Below are positions 1-9,239 of a DNA stretch of 64,000 bases, one piece after another. How positions within the stretch are numbered: the stretch's first letter is position 1; the number at the start of each line of letters is the position of its first letter. The position numbers and the translations under genes are program-made. Location of the stretch: the NCBI GenBank assembly GCA_964621455.1, contig CAZULW010000002.1:48969-112968 (forward strand), written 5' to 3'. The notes below the pieces were generated by a model. The model did no database searches. It worked only from the letters and a program-made list of their open reading frames with translations, and was not told the origin of the DNA. Source of the stretch: G020354025 sp964621455 (lineage in GTDB: Bacteria; Fidelibacterota; Marinisomatia; SCGC-AAA003-L08; TS1B11).

Positions 1-508
1 TACCCTTATAGAAATCCTGGGCGGCATACTGCAGCTGGTACAGGGCCGGTACAAAGCTCATCTGCCAGTCATTGCAGATAATGATATCAGGTTTCCAGAA
101 GAGATGGGTAAGATTTTCAAGGGCCACCCGGGCGAAATAGGCGTAGCGCTCAGGGTTATCTTTCAGCATCCGCCCGTTGCGAGCCTTATACAGCAGGTTG
201 GTAACCGGCTTGAAGAATTGCCTGTCCTCCATGAAGTAGACCTGTACCTTGGTATTGGGAATGAAGGCCGACTTGACACTGCCTATCCGTTCCTCGCCCG
301 CGAAAGTGATGGGCATTTCCCGCAGACGGATGACTTCCCGCAGAATGAACTTCCGCTCGCTGATATAGCCGTATTTGGGCTGAATGAGACGGATATCGAA
401 ATCCCGCTCTTGAAAAACCGAGCAGATGCGTTTTGAAAACTGTGCCAGGGAATAAGTTTCCGAGAAGGGTACGATTTCAGAGGATAAGTAGTAAACCTTT
501 AATGCCAT
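1..508 (-). CDS. GT5-type starch/glycogen synthase catalytic-domain protein (partial, 3' end off window)
   Basis: The protein starts at the ATG whose complement ends at 508 and reads MALKVYYLSSEIVPFSETYS; about 169 residues are visible before the window edge. The SSEIVPF start, the QPKYGYISERK segment and the later WKPDIIICNDWQ stretch match the N-terminal Rossmann domain of the GT5 glycogen/starch synthase family. The usual KTGGL motif, which contacts ADP-glucose, is absent: the equivalent stretch reads SETYSLAQFSKR. This resembles the short single-domain GT5-like proteins of Bacteroidetes rather than true GlgA, so glycogen synthesis is not certain. It is the last visible gene of the minus-strand block, 88 bp after the cpoB-like gene. 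Confidence 0.7.
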   Translation of the reverse strand, partial: MALKVYYLSSEIVPFSETYSLAQFSKRICSVFQERDFDIRLIQPKYGYISERKFILREVIRLREMPITFAGEERIGSVKSAFIPNTKVQVYFMEDRQFFKPVTNLLYKARNGRMLKDNPERYAYFARVALENLTHLFWKPDIIICNDWQMSFVPALYQLQYAAQDFYKG

Positions 509-580
509 GGATAGCCGCCCGCTAGCTGACTGAGTTGAGGTTAATAAGGACTTCTTCCAAAGGGATCCATTCGGATATGT

Positions 581-642
581 AAACCGGCGTGCCTTGTCAC
601 CGAGATTGGAGAAACCGGCGTGCCTTGTTACCGAGATCGGTG
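581..642. repeat. 31-bp imperfect tandem duplication at the cpoB-like 3' end
   Basis: Two adjacent 31-bp units (581-611 and 612-642) differ at only a few positions. Each contains AAACCGGCGTGCCTTGT. The unit length is not a multiple of three, so the duplication changes reading frame and sets where the minus-strand cpoB-like gene stops. Confidence 0.85.
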
Positions 643-1535
643 TCGGGATATTCATCCAGCAGTTTCCGGAACTCTATCCGTGCCCGATCATGACTGCCCA
701 CGTTCCAATAACTGAGCGCGATTTTATACCGGGCATCGTCCCCTTTGTCTGAGGCCGGGTAGTTGAATACGCGTTCAAATTCGGCAATCGCCCGCTTGAA
801 ATTTTTCGACGCGTAAAAGCACTCCGCCAGCCAGTACTGGGAATTATCCGCCAATTCGTGCTGCGACCCGCCGCTCACTAATTCAGCAAACCTGTCCTCT
901 GCCTCACGATACTGGCCATTCTGGTAGGCCGTGAGGGCCTGAATGTACCGGCGCCTGAACTCCTCATCCGTTAACGCAGTTGAAGGTGGTGAAGATTCCG
1001 CCTCCCGGGCGGCCATGATATCGTTGAAACTGCCGGTCAGGGAAACAATCTTGTTCTCAAGCAACACCAGCTGGGACAGGATCTCAAAATTCGTACTGTC
1101 AATATAGGCCGCCTTGTCCTCCAGCAACCTGATTTTGTTCATGATCAGACTCAATTGATTGACCAGGGTCAGCTCTGAGCTGTCCATGGCGGCCTTGGCC
1201 TTTACGGCCGACTCCAGCGATGCCCTGAGTTCAGGCACAACCCCAGTTACGTTTCGAAGGTTTCTTTCAAGCGTAATCACCCTGGCCCGCAGGCTGTCGC
1301 TATTTCTTTTCAGCACTGCAATGCGGCTGTTAATCCGCCTGATTTCCTGGCTTATACTTGATGAAGAGGTAGGGGTGCGCTGCGTGGGCTGTTGTTTGGT
1401 TTGCTCATACTTCGCATGAGGTCCCAGCGACGAACCTTCAAAAACAGCCACCGCCCTGGGGACGATAACAGTTGGGAACAACAAAATCAGCGCTAGGGAT
1501 GAGACTATACCTGGTACCAGCCGGTGCTTCATCAA
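597..1535 (-). CDS. YbgF/CpoB-like periplasmic coiled-coil TPR protein
   Basis: This 312-residue protein has a Sec signal peptide (a hydrophobic run around residues 9-30, cleavage probably after AVA), then a long coiled coil (about 55-170) and three C-terminal TPR units beginning near RRYIQALTAYQNGQY. That order is the YbgF/CpoB layout; in E. coli the protein links the Tol-Pal system to peptidoglycan synthesis. No tol or pal gene is in view. The neighbours are rodA and mrdA, which fits a role in envelope growth. The last codons lie in a 31-bp tandem duplication. The start is the ATG at 1535. Confidence 0.75.
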   Translation of the reverse strand: MMKHRLVPGIVSSLALILLFPTVIVPRAVAVFEGSSLGPHAKYEQTKQQPTQRTPTSSSSISQEIRRINSRIAVLKRNSDSLRARVITLERNLRNVTGVVPELRASLESAVKAKAAMDSSELTLVNQLSLIMNKIRLLEDKAAYIDSTNFEILSQLVLLENKIVSLTGSFNDIMAAREAESSPPSTALTDEEFRRRYIQALTAYQNGQYREAEDRFAELVSGGSQHELADNSQYWLAECFYASKNFKRAIAEFERVFNYPASDKGDDARYKIALSYWNVGSHDRARIEFRKLLDEYPDTDLGNKARRFLQSR

Positions 1536-1692
1536 ACCTCCGGTATCTATTGGACGATAAAAACCCCAAATGGATTACTAAAATTTAATACTTTAGCGTC
1601 GGAACGGCAATGACGCATAACAACCCTCCCCGCCACAGCTCTTCTGACCCGTTCAGCGAATGCCCTCTAATAGCCGAGGTGGTGCCCCACGA

Positions 1693-2937
1693 TCAGGGCT
1701 CACCAGCAAGCAGATAATGAGTTACACCCACCAGTAGGAGGCATGTAAACAGGAAAGAACCCCCGTAGCTCATGAACGGCAGCGGCAACCCGGTAACCGG
1801 CATAAGTCCCGTGGCCATGCCCATATTCACAAACACATGAACCAGGAAGATGGTGACGAACCCTAATATTGTCAAACTGGCGAATCGGTACTGGGTCGTA
1901 GAGGCCCGATCCAACATCCGCAGGAGCAGCCAGCTGAACAGAATCAGAATTACCAGGATGGCCAGAAATCCCGCCTCTTCACCGATGACGGCGATGATGA
2001 AGTCGGTATCGCTTACCGGGAGGAACCTCAGGTGGGTCTGGGTACCCTCGCCAATCCCTTTACCGAAAACACCACCGGACCCGATAGCCGTTCGGGATTG
2101 AAGTATCTGGTAGCCGGCACCATGTGGGTCTGCCGATGCGTCTAGCAACGTAAGGATTCGCCGCTGCTGATAAGGCTGGAGTCTGTTCCAGAGCACCGGG
2201 GCCAGGGTTCCAAAAAGGGCATTGACAACAAAAATGACGGTGCCCCACCGGGGTTGGCACTTGGAAAAGTAAAGGACCAGGATCAGGACAAGCATCCACG
2301 CCGAGAAGGCGTAGAAATTGAAGCCCGTGATAAGACTGACAAGCGGAGCCAGGATAACAAAGAGGTAAAAGGCAGAGATACCCGACCAGTACATCATGGG
2401 AATAGCCACAACCAGGTAAATGATCGCCGTCCCCAGATCAGGCTGCCCGATGATCAAGGCTGCCGGCAATACAGCAATTGCGAGCGGCACTAAAGCGTAG
2501 GGGAATTTTTCGAGGTATTTCTGGTAATCAGTAAGGTAACGGGCGATTGCGAACACCACAATAATCTTGCCGAACTCCGCCGGTTGCAGACGCAGCGGTC
2601 CCAGCGCGAGCCACCGCTTCCCGCCTGAGAAAGCCGGCATCAGATAGGTAATCAGGAGCAGGAGGATCAGCACGGCGTAAAGCCGATAGGCCTGGGCATA
2701 ATAAAAACGGGGGTGAAGCCAGCGGAGCAGCCAAATCGCCAGGACGGAGAATGTCAGCCAAGCGGCCTGGCGGATGAAGTTGGAGGAGATGAGAGATTCC
2801 GGGAGACTGGTGCTGTAAAGCCCGATGAAACCTATCAGCAGGATGAAGGCAACCGGTGTCAGCAGAAGGGCGTCCCAGACGATCAGATTGGGCTGTCCTT
2901 TAAGGGATTTGAGCCAGGTCTTCCCCAACATCACCAT
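1693..2937 (-). CDS. rodA: RodA, SEDS peptidoglycan glycosyltransferase
   Basis: A polytopic membrane protein with about ten hydrophobic segments and SEDS-family signatures: SGGKRWL near the middle, QPDLGTAIIYL, and TGLPLPFMSYGGSF near the C-terminus. RodA polymerises lipid II during elongation together with its partner PBP2, whose gene lies immediately upstream. I chose the ATG at 2937 (MVMLGKTWLK, preceded by GAAAG), giving 414 residues. The longer frame would begin with TTG at 3012, deep inside mrdA. The chosen start still overlaps mrdA by 38 bp, which suggests translational coupling. Confidence 0.92.
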   Translation of the reverse strand: MVMLGKTWLKSLKGQPNLIVWDALLLTPVAFILLIGFIGLYSTSLPESLISSNFIRQAAWLTFSVLAIWLLRWLHPRFYYAQAYRLYAVLILLLLITYLMPAFSGGKRWLALGPLRLQPAEFGKIIVVFAIARYLTDYQKYLEKFPYALVPLAIAVLPAALIIGQPDLGTAIIYLVVAIPMMYWSGISAFYLFVILAPLVSLITGFNFYAFSAWMLVLILVLYFSKCQPRWGTVIFVVNALFGTLAPVLWNRLQPYQQRRILTLLDASADPHGAGYQILQSRTAIGSGGVFGKGIGEGTQTHLRFLPVSDTDFIIAVIGEEAGFLAILVILILFSWLLLRMLDRASTTQYRFASLTILGFVTIFLVHVFVNMGMATGLMPVTGLPLPFMSYGGSFLFTCLLLVGVTHYLLAGEP

Positions 2938-4687
2938 ATCTTTCAATGAAATGGCGGAAGATTTCAGCAGCCAGCGGTGCAGCCGTCCGCGAGCCCAATC
3001 CTCCTTGTTCAACCAGCACCGTCACGACCAGTTCACGGCCTGACCTTGTTTTAACAAATCCGGAAAACCAGGAATGCCCTTCACCATGAGGATTCTGGGC
3101 TGTGCCGGTCTTCCCGTAGATAGCCCCCCCTTCAACCCGGGCTCGAAAGCCCGTGCCCTTCTCCCCGTTGATCACTTGATACAGGGCCTGCTGTATGTAA
3201 CTCCAGATCCAGGGCGGCAAATCAATGACCCGCTCCCGGACCTCCTTCAAGCGGGGGGAAATCACCAGCTTTGGCACCATCAACCGCCCGCCGTTGGCGA
3301 TGGCCGCGGTCATCCGTGTGATCTGGAGGGGTGTTACCAGTATATCACCTTGGCCCAGGACCAGGTTCAGGAGGTGCCCGGCGGTCCAGCCCTCATCAGC
3401 ATACTTCCGGTCCATATACTCCGGCGTAGGCACCAGGCCCACCGACTCCTGGGGTAACTCCACCCCTGTAGGGCTGCCGAAACCAAACTCGCGGGCCATC
3501 TCCGCCCAGGCATCGAAGCCGATCCACTGAATGAGCTTATAGAAGTAGATGTTGCAGGATACCTTGACCGCATCTTCCATGTTAACGTGGCCGTGGCCGG
3601 GCCAGATGTTGCAGTGGAAAAGGCGATTGCCGAACTGGTAGATGCCGTTGCACTCCACTGTTGCTTCCGGGTCCACCTGGCCACCGGCGAGGGCAGCTGC
3701 TACCGCTACAAGTTTGAAGATGGAACCCGGCGGATAGAGGCCGTTTTTGGCGCGGTCCAGCAAGATTTTATCCGGGTGATCACGCCACTGCTCCCAAAGA
3801 GGAATCGGTATAGGACCGGTGAAGGGAGCCAGGACATAATCCGGGGCACTCACGTAAGTGAGAACCTCGCCGGTATTGGGCTCCATGGTAATCAACGCGC
3901 CGCGTCTGCCCTCCATAATCATCTCACCCAGAGCCTGCAGATCAATATCCAGCGCCAGGTGCATATCCTGGCCCGGGACTGGGCGCACGGCCGGCTTTTC
4001 GGTTACCTCGCCCAGATCCCGCAGCAGGTTGTCCACCAAATGGTAGCTATACCCGTCTTCCCCACGGAGAATCTGCTCGTAATGTTTCTCCAACCCGGCG
4101 GAGCCTACCACATCACCAAGATGGTAACCCTGATTGCGATATCGCTCATAGTCGTCGGTTGAGACACTGCGGAGATAGCCAATGAGATGGGTGGCGCGCG
4201 CTCGGGACGGGTAGTGCCTGATAGCCCGATCTACAAAGAAGATACCGGGGAACTCCAGGCGATGCTCCTCAAGATAAGACCTTTGGGGGAAGCTGACATT
4301 ATCATAAAGGGTAACAGGCTGGAACCGCTGGTAGGGTTCATCGGCCTCCTCTATGATCCGGTGGATGTCTTCCTCTGTGATCTCTAGATACCTATCCAGC
4401 TCCTCCAGTTCCGCCAGGGAATGACGCACCTCAGCCGGTATAACTGAGAGGCTATATTGGGGACGGTTTGTCACCAAAAAATCGCCGTTGCGATCAAACA
4501 TCATCCCCCTGGGAGCGGGCAGACGCACCTCCCGAATGCTGTTATCTTCAGCATAGGCGACGTATCGGTCGTGGTGGAGAACCTGAAACTGGAAAAATCG
4601 CAGACCTACGACGCCAAGTGGCAGGATAATAATAGCGGCAATGAAGTTGCGCCGCCTGATAAGGAGAGCCGACAGCTGCTGATTCAT
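2900..4687 (-). CDS. mrdA: Penicillin-binding protein 2 (elongation transpeptidase)
   Basis: A 595-residue class B PBP with one N-terminal membrane anchor (about 14-30), a dimerisation region containing RLPAPRGMMFDRNG, and a transpeptidase domain. The three catalytic motifs are present: S322-x-x-K325 (SIFK), SCN at 377-379 and KTGTAQ from 526. It cross-links peptidoglycan in the elongasome with RodA and the MreBCD scaffold, all encoded here in the usual mreB-mreC-mreD-mrdA-rodA order. Its ATG overlaps the mreD stop (ATGA). Confidence 0.95.
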   Translation of the reverse strand: MNQQLSALLIRRRNFIAAIIILPLGVVGLRFFQFQVLHHDRYVAYAEDNSIREVRLPAPRGMMFDRNGDFLVTNRPQYSLSVIPAEVRHSLAELEELDRYLEITEEDIHRIIEEADEPYQRFQPVTLYDNVSFPQRSYLEEHRLEFPGIFFVDRAIRHYPSRARATHLIGYLRSVSTDDYERYRNQGYHLGDVVGSAGLEKHYEQILRGEDGYSYHLVDNLLRDLGEVTEKPAVRPVPGQDMHLALDIDLQALGEMIMEGRRGALITMEPNTGEVLTYVSAPDYVLAPFTGPIPIPLWEQWRDHPDKILLDRAKNGLYPPGSIFKLVAVAAALAGGQVDPEATVECNGIYQFGNRLFHCNIWPGHGHVNMEDAVKVSCNIYFYKLIQWIGFDAWAEMAREFGFGSPTGVELPQESVGLVPTPEYMDRKYADEGWTAGHLLNLVLGQGDILVTPLQITRMTAAIANGGRLMVPKLVISPRLKEVRERVIDLPPWIWSYIQQALYQVINGEKGTGFRARVEGGAIYGKTGTAQNPHGEGHSWFSGFVKTRSGRELVVTVLVEQGGLGSRTAAPLAAEIFRHFIERYGDVGEDLAQIP

Positions 4688-5163
4688 GCTCTACTCGGCA
4701 TTAAGGGAAGCAGGTAGCGCATCCCGGTGACGATTACGCTGGACAACAAGACCTCCAGCAGGATGTGATTCGCGAGCAGGCCCGGTGAAGCCTGCAGGCC
4801 CTGCATCATGACGGTCTGGTAGATAACGGCATGTCCCAGGAGGGTTCCGTAGATATACAGATTTACGATCCGAGGAGTCCAAACCGTCATGGTACCATTG
4901 AGCGTACCCACGGTATAGCCTACGACGGATTTGGCTAATGCACTGGCACCCAGCACGCTGAGGGACCCGGTCAGGTCCTGCAGCAGACCGGCGCTGAATC
5001 CCAACAGAATACCCGTTATCCGTCCGTAACGGGCCGAGAGAAAGACCAGAAACACGAGAATAAAATCAGGCCGGATATCCCCCAACGCCAGCAACTCAGC
5101 CAGATATAGCTGCGCGAGCATTACGCCTACAAACACCGGAATGATCTTAAGCACCGGGACCAT
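4684..5163 (-). CDS. mreD: MreD, rod-shape-determining membrane protein
   Basis: A small, highly hydrophobic protein (159 residues) with about five membrane segments, placed between mreC and mrdA as is typical for mreD. Sequence conservation in this family is weak, so the call rests on position, size and topology. The frame is open upstream to 5262, but that part lies inside mreC. The ATG at 5163 (MVPVLKIIPVFVGV) overlaps the end of mreC by only 17 bp and is preferred. Confidence 0.88.
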   Translation of the reverse strand: MVPVLKIIPVFVGVMLAQLYLAELLALGDIRPDFILVFLVFLSARYGRITGILLGFSAGLLQDLTGSLSVLGASALAKSVVGYTVGTLNGTMTVWTPRIVNLYIYGTLLGHAVIYQTVMMQGLQASPGLLANHILLEVLLSSVIVTGMRYLLPLMPSRA

Positions 5164-5950
5164 GACCAACCATAACAAACACGTGTTCGACCTCCGACGG
5201 CTCAGCCGGGAAACGTACTTTGACACGGCTGAAATTCTCCCCCGGCGCTTCCACCACCTCATCCACCAACGCCACAGGCAAGTTCTTGGGATAGATGTCC
5301 GAGAAGCCGGATGTCAGGACCCGGTCGCCGGGCCTTATGCCACTGTTGTGGGGAATGCCGGTCACCTCGGCGAAGGGACCATACAGGGGAATTAATATAC
5401 CTCGGACACCCTCGCTTCCCACCTTCACGGACAGGCGAAAGTTCCGGTCGGTGATGAGCTGAACGACGGAAGCGCTGGACGCTACGGTCATAGTCTTACC
5501 CAACAGGCCATCCAGGGCCAACACGGGAAAATTAGGTTCCACTCCGTGCTTGGTACCCACGTTCAGGGTTACGGTGCTAAGGATACTCGATGCACCGCGA
5601 CTGATCACCTCAGCCACCTGGAGCTGATAGGGCGATTCTTTCGTGAACTGAAGCATGCTGCGGAGACGTTCATTTTCCCTGGCTGCTTCGGCCAACTCTG
5701 CGTTGAGCAGCGCGTACTGCATGACTCGCTGGCGCAGGATCTGGTTTTCCTCCCTGTAGCTGAAGATATCCGATATTCCTATACTGAGGTTGGGTTGCGG
5801 CACAGCGCCAATGATGCCGGTAAACAGCTTCTGCAGGGCGAAAGATTGGCGGGATTCGCCGGTGAATAGCAGCATGATGGACACCAGGACAGCCAGGAGA
5901 AGAAGGAGTAGGTCCCGGAGGTAGTAAAGGAGCTCGAATAAGTTCCGCAC
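5147..5950 (-). CDS. mreC: MreC, rod-shape-determining protein
   Basis: A 267-residue bitopic protein: a membrane segment at about residues 12-30, a coiled coil at about 65-98 (REENQILRQRV onward), then the periplasmic beta-rich MreC domain with GLLGKTM and DRVLTSGFSDIYPKNLPV. MreC connects cytoplasmic MreB filaments with PBP2 and RodA. It follows mreB by 18 bp. Confidence 0.95.
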   Translation of the reverse strand: MRNLFELLYYLRDLLLLLLAVLVSIMLLFTGESRQSFALQKLFTGIIGAVPQPNLSIGISDIFSYREENQILRQRVMQYALLNAELAEAARENERLRSMLQFTKESPYQLQVAEVISRGASSILSTVTLNVGTKHGVEPNFPVLALDGLLGKTMTVASSASVVQLITDRNFRLSVKVGSEGVRGILIPLYGPFAEVTGIPHNSGIRPGDRVLTSGFSDIYPKNLPVALVDEVVEAPGENFSRVKVRFPAEPSEVEHVFVMVGHGPGA

Positions 5951-5968
5951 GTATCCCCCGGGGCCAGA

Positions 5969-7000
5969 TTAGAACAGCACGGCTGAGTAGGCCTTGATGT
6001 TCTCCAGCACCATCCCGGTCCCAATAACGACGCTGGTGATGGGCTCCTCCGCCACGTGAACCGGCAGGTTGGTTTCTTCCCGGATGATTTCGTCCAGTCC
6101 CTTGAGCAGCGCCCCGCCGCCGGTGAGGACAATGCCCTGGTCCAGAATATCGGAACTCAGTTCGGGAGGTGTGCGTTCCAGGGCCCGTTTGATGGCACCG
6201 ATAATCTGAAACAAGGTGTCGGAAAGGGCCTTACGGATCTCGTCAGGCGGGACGGTGATGATCTTGGGAATCCCGGTAACCAGGTCCCGACCCTTGATCA
6301 TGACCTTGGATTTGCCGTTAGCTATGCCAGCGCCCACACCGCACTTGATTTTCTCGGCTGTACGGTAGCCGATTTCCAGTTTATGTTCGTTGTGGAACCA
6401 TTCAACAATGCTGGCGTCCATCTCGTCACCGGCTATCCGAATGGCTTCCATGGTGACGACCCCATTGAGGGCGATAACCGCGATCTCCGTGGTGCCGCCA
6501 CCTACATCCACTATTATGTTACCTACCGGTTTGGAAATATCCAGGCCAATGCCGATAGCCGCCGCCACTGGCTCCTCAATAAGGTGTACTTCCCGGGCAT
6601 TTGCCCGTTCCGCCGACTCCCGTACGGCGCGCTGTTCTACAGGGGTGACACCCGATGGAATACAGATCACCATCCGGGGACGGGCAAGCCGGCTCAAGTG
6701 CATCTTGCGAATAAAGCCCTGGATCATTTCATCGGCCATCTGGAAGTCGGCGATGACCCCGTCCTTCAGCGGCCGGATGGTCTCGAGATCATGGTGGGTC
6801 TTGCCGAGCATCTCATGGGCCTCGCTCCCTACGGCGATGATCCTGTCGCCGTTCACTGCCCTGGCCACAATGGAGGGCTCGTTAATCATGATCCCCCGCC
6901 CTTTCACCCAGATAAGGGTGTTGGCGGTGCCCAGATCAATGGCAATGTCCTTCGAAAACAAGCCGGAGTAGCTTAGCCTGGATTTGCGGCCTTCTGCCAT
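5969..7000 (-). CDS. mreB: MreB, actin-like cell-shape protein
   Basis: A 343-residue actin-fold ATPase. The phosphate-1 motif is visible as DIAIDLGTANTLIWVKGRGI, the phosphate-2 motif as IIVDVGGGTTEIAV, and the adenosine motif as IVLTGGGALLKGLDEII. MreB forms membrane-associated filaments that direct lateral wall synthesis; its presence implies a rod or curved rod cell. The gene heads the mre-mrd cluster and follows purH by 17 bp, so the two may share a transcript. Confidence 0.97.
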   Translation of the reverse strand: MAEGRKSRLSYSGLFSKDIAIDLGTANTLIWVKGRGIMINEPSIVARAVNGDRIIAVGSEAHEMLGKTHHDLETIRPLKDGVIADFQMADEMIQGFIRKMHLSRLARPRMVICIPSGVTPVEQRAVRESAERANAREVHLIEEPVAAAIGIGLDISKPVGNIIVDVGGGTTEIAVIALNGVVTMEAIRIAGDEMDASIVEWFHNEHKLEIGYRTAEKIKCGVGAGIANGKSKVMIKGRDLVTGIPKIITVPPDEIRKALSDTLFQIIGAIKRALERTPPELSSDILDQGIVLTGGGALLKGLDEIIREETNLPVHVAEEPITSVVIGTGMVLENIKAYSAVLF

Positions 7001-7017
7001 AAATGCACTTTCCTTAT

Positions 7018-8541
7018 TTAATGTCGAAAATGTCGGGTATGGGTAAAAACCATTGCCATGTTATGCTCATCGGCTGCGGCCACCACTTCCTCATCCCGAA
7101 TACTTCCGCCAGGTTGGATTACCGCCGATATCCCCAGCCGCGCTGCCTCCTCAACCCCGTCGGGAAAGGGGAAGAAGGCGTCCGAAGCCATGGCAGCACC
7201 ATCAAGCTCCAGATTTGCCTTCGCAGCCTTCATGCCGGCTAAAATCACCGCATCCACCCGCGACATCTGGCCGGCACCGACACCCAGGAGCTGCTCAAAG
7301 CTGGCAAAAACAATGGCATTTGACTTCACAAATCTAACCAATTTCCAGCCCAGACGCATGGCCTGCATTTCATCCGCGGAAGGTTTCCGCCCGGTAACCA
7401 CCTCCCAGCCTTCTTCACCCTGGAAGCTGTCCCTATCCTGGACCAGGTAGCCGCCCGCCACTGTCCGCACCTCCCGGGCAGGCACTGGTTGCTCCTCATC
7501 GACGATTTCCAGCAGGCGCAGGTTCTTCTTTCTGCTCAGCCGGGCCAGGGCCTCAGGGGCAAAGTCCGGGGCGATGATACACTCCAGAAAGATATCAGCC
7601 AGGGCATGGGCCGTTGCCTCATCCACCGGGCGGTTCAGTCCTACAATACCCCCGAAGCTGCTCACCGGGTCAGTGGACAGTGCCCGCCGGTAGGCCTGGT
7701 CCGGCGTCTCACCTACACCGAAGCCGCAGGGATTGGCGTGCTTGACGATAACCACCGCTGGCTGGTCAAATCCGGACATAATGCGACTGGCCGTCTCCAG
7801 GTCGGCGTAGTTATTAAAGGAGAGCTCCTTCCCGTGCAGCTGCTTCCAGGGCGGGTCCTGTCCCGGGCTCAGGTAAAAGCCGGCCTGCTGGTGGGGATTC
7901 TCGCCATAGCGCAGCGATTGATGGAGCTCCGCCTGTATATTGATACTCGGGAGTTGGCCTTCCAGGGCAGGAGCGAAAAACTCCCCGATCACCCCGTCGT
8001 AGGCGGCGGTGTGCCGGAAGACCTCGGCTGCCAGCGCCTGGCGCTGGGCCAGGGGTATGTCGCCCCCGTGCTCCTCGTAGAGCTGCTGGAAAGCGGGATA
8101 CTGCTCCGGCCGGCACAGGACCACAACGTGGCGGAAGTTCTTGGCCGCCGCCCGCAGCAGGCTGGGCCCACCGATGTCAATGTATTCCAACATCTCTTCC
8201 CTGGATAGCCCCCGGCGCAGCATTTCCCCGAAGGGGTAGAGATTCACCATCACCAGGTCAATGGGCTTCTGCTCCAGATGTTCCAGGTCCTGCATGTGTG
8301 CCAGCTTGTCCCGGTCAGCCAGAATGGGACCGAAGATGCGGAGGTCCGCCGTCTTCAGGCGGCCGTCCATAAGGGCCGACTGGCCGGTGATCTCCTCCAC
8401 CCTGGTCACCGGGATGCCCCGGGCCTCGATCTTATCGGCGGTGCCTCCGGTGGAGATAATGGAGAAATCATGGTCATGCAGGAACCGGGCCAGCTCCTCC
8501 AGACCCGATTTGTCCCAGACACTGATGAAGGCGCGTTTCAA
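7018..8541 (-). CDS. purH: PurH, bifunctional AICAR formyltransferase/IMP cyclohydrolase
   Basis: This 507-residue protein has the family's usual length. The N-terminal MGS-like cyclohydrolase domain shows AFISVWDKSG and STGGTADKIE, and the C-terminal transformylase domain shows SLRYGENPHQQAGFY and VKHANPCGFGVG. It catalyses the last two steps of IMP synthesis. The start appears to be TTG at 8541, preceded by TAGGAC. The gene follows purN by 7 bp, forming a small purine pair. Confidence 0.96.
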   Translation of the reverse strand: MKRAFISVWDKSGLEELARFLHDHDFSIISTGGTADKIEARGIPVTRVEEITGQSALMDGRLKTADLRIFGPILADRDKLAHMQDLEHLEQKPIDLVMVNLYPFGEMLRRGLSREEMLEYIDIGGPSLLRAAAKNFRHVVVLCRPEQYPAFQQLYEEHGGDIPLAQRQALAAEVFRHTAAYDGVIGEFFAPALEGQLPSINIQAELHQSLRYGENPHQQAGFYLSPGQDPPWKQLHGKELSFNNYADLETASRIMSGFDQPAVVIVKHANPCGFGVGETPDQAYRRALSTDPVSSFGGIVGLNRPVDEATAHALADIFLECIIAPDFAPEALARLSRKKNLRLLEIVDEEQPVPAREVRTVAGGYLVQDRDSFQGEEGWEVVTGRKPSADEMQAMRLGWKLVRFVKSNAIVFASFEQLLGVGAGQMSRVDAVILAGMKAAKANLELDGAAMASDAFFPFPDGVEEAARLGISAVIQPGGSIRDEEVVAAADEHNMAMVFTHTRHFRH

Positions 8542-8548
8542 AGCCGTC

Positions 8549-9187
8549 CTATAATTTTGTTATGTCTTGCAGCATAATTGGGTGCTCCACATACGGCACC
8601 CCGTCCTCCCGCCAGCGGACCTCCCCCCGGCACAGGGCTGCCACGACTTTGGAATACAGCCTGTGCTCCTGCTGCAGCACCCGCTTGGCCAGCGCGTCGG
8701 GTGTATCGTCGGGCTGCACCGGCACCACCACCTGCGCCACGATGGGGCCGTGGTCGTACTCCTCGTCCACGAAGTGCACCGACACCCCGGACACTTTGGC
8801 CCCCGACGCGATAACGGCCTCGTGCACCCGGCGGCCGTAGTACCCCTTCCCGCCGAAGGCCGGGAGCAGGGCCGGATGGATGTTCAGCATGGCCCGGGGA
8901 TAGGCCCGCACCACCTCGGATGGGACCAGTTTCAGATAGCCGGCTAGGATGATGAAGTCGATGTCGGCCTGCTTGAGGGTTTGCAAAAGCGCGCGGGGTT
9001 CCAGGTCCGGGGCCGGGTAGGGCACCACCTCGATGCCGTTGTCCCGAGCGTAGTCTGCTGCCGGGCACTGGGGTTTATCGGTCACCACCAGGGCTACCCG
9101 CCCCACGATTTCGCCCGATTCAGTAGCGCCGTGGATTGCCCGAAAATTGGACCCGTGGCCGGAAACGAATATGGCCAGTTGCTTCAT
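8549..9187 (-). CDS. purN: PurN, phosphoribosylglycinamide formyltransferase
   Basis: A 212-residue GAR transformylase. Visible motifs are IFVSGHGSNFRAI at the N-terminus, IILAGYLKLVP, the catalytic NIHPALLPAFGGKGYYG stretch (Asn and His) and the SVHFVDEEYDHGPI segment carrying the conserved Asp. It transfers a formyl group from 10-formyl-THF to GAR in purine synthesis, and folD at the other end of the window makes that cofactor. The ATG is at 9187. Confidence 0.96.
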   Translation of the reverse strand: MKQLAIFVSGHGSNFRAIHGATESGEIVGRVALVVTDKPQCPAADYARDNGIEVVPYPAPDLEPRALLQTLKQADIDFIILAGYLKLVPSEVVRAYPRAMLNIHPALLPAFGGKGYYGRRVHEAVIASGAKVSGVSVHFVDEEYDHGPIVAQVVVPVQPDDTPDALAKRVLQQEHRLYSKVVAALCRGEVRWREDGVPYVEHPIMLQDITKL

Positions 9188-9239
9188 ACGCCGTTGTGGC
9201 CCTTCTTATTACTTGAATTTACACAGATGGAGATACGAC

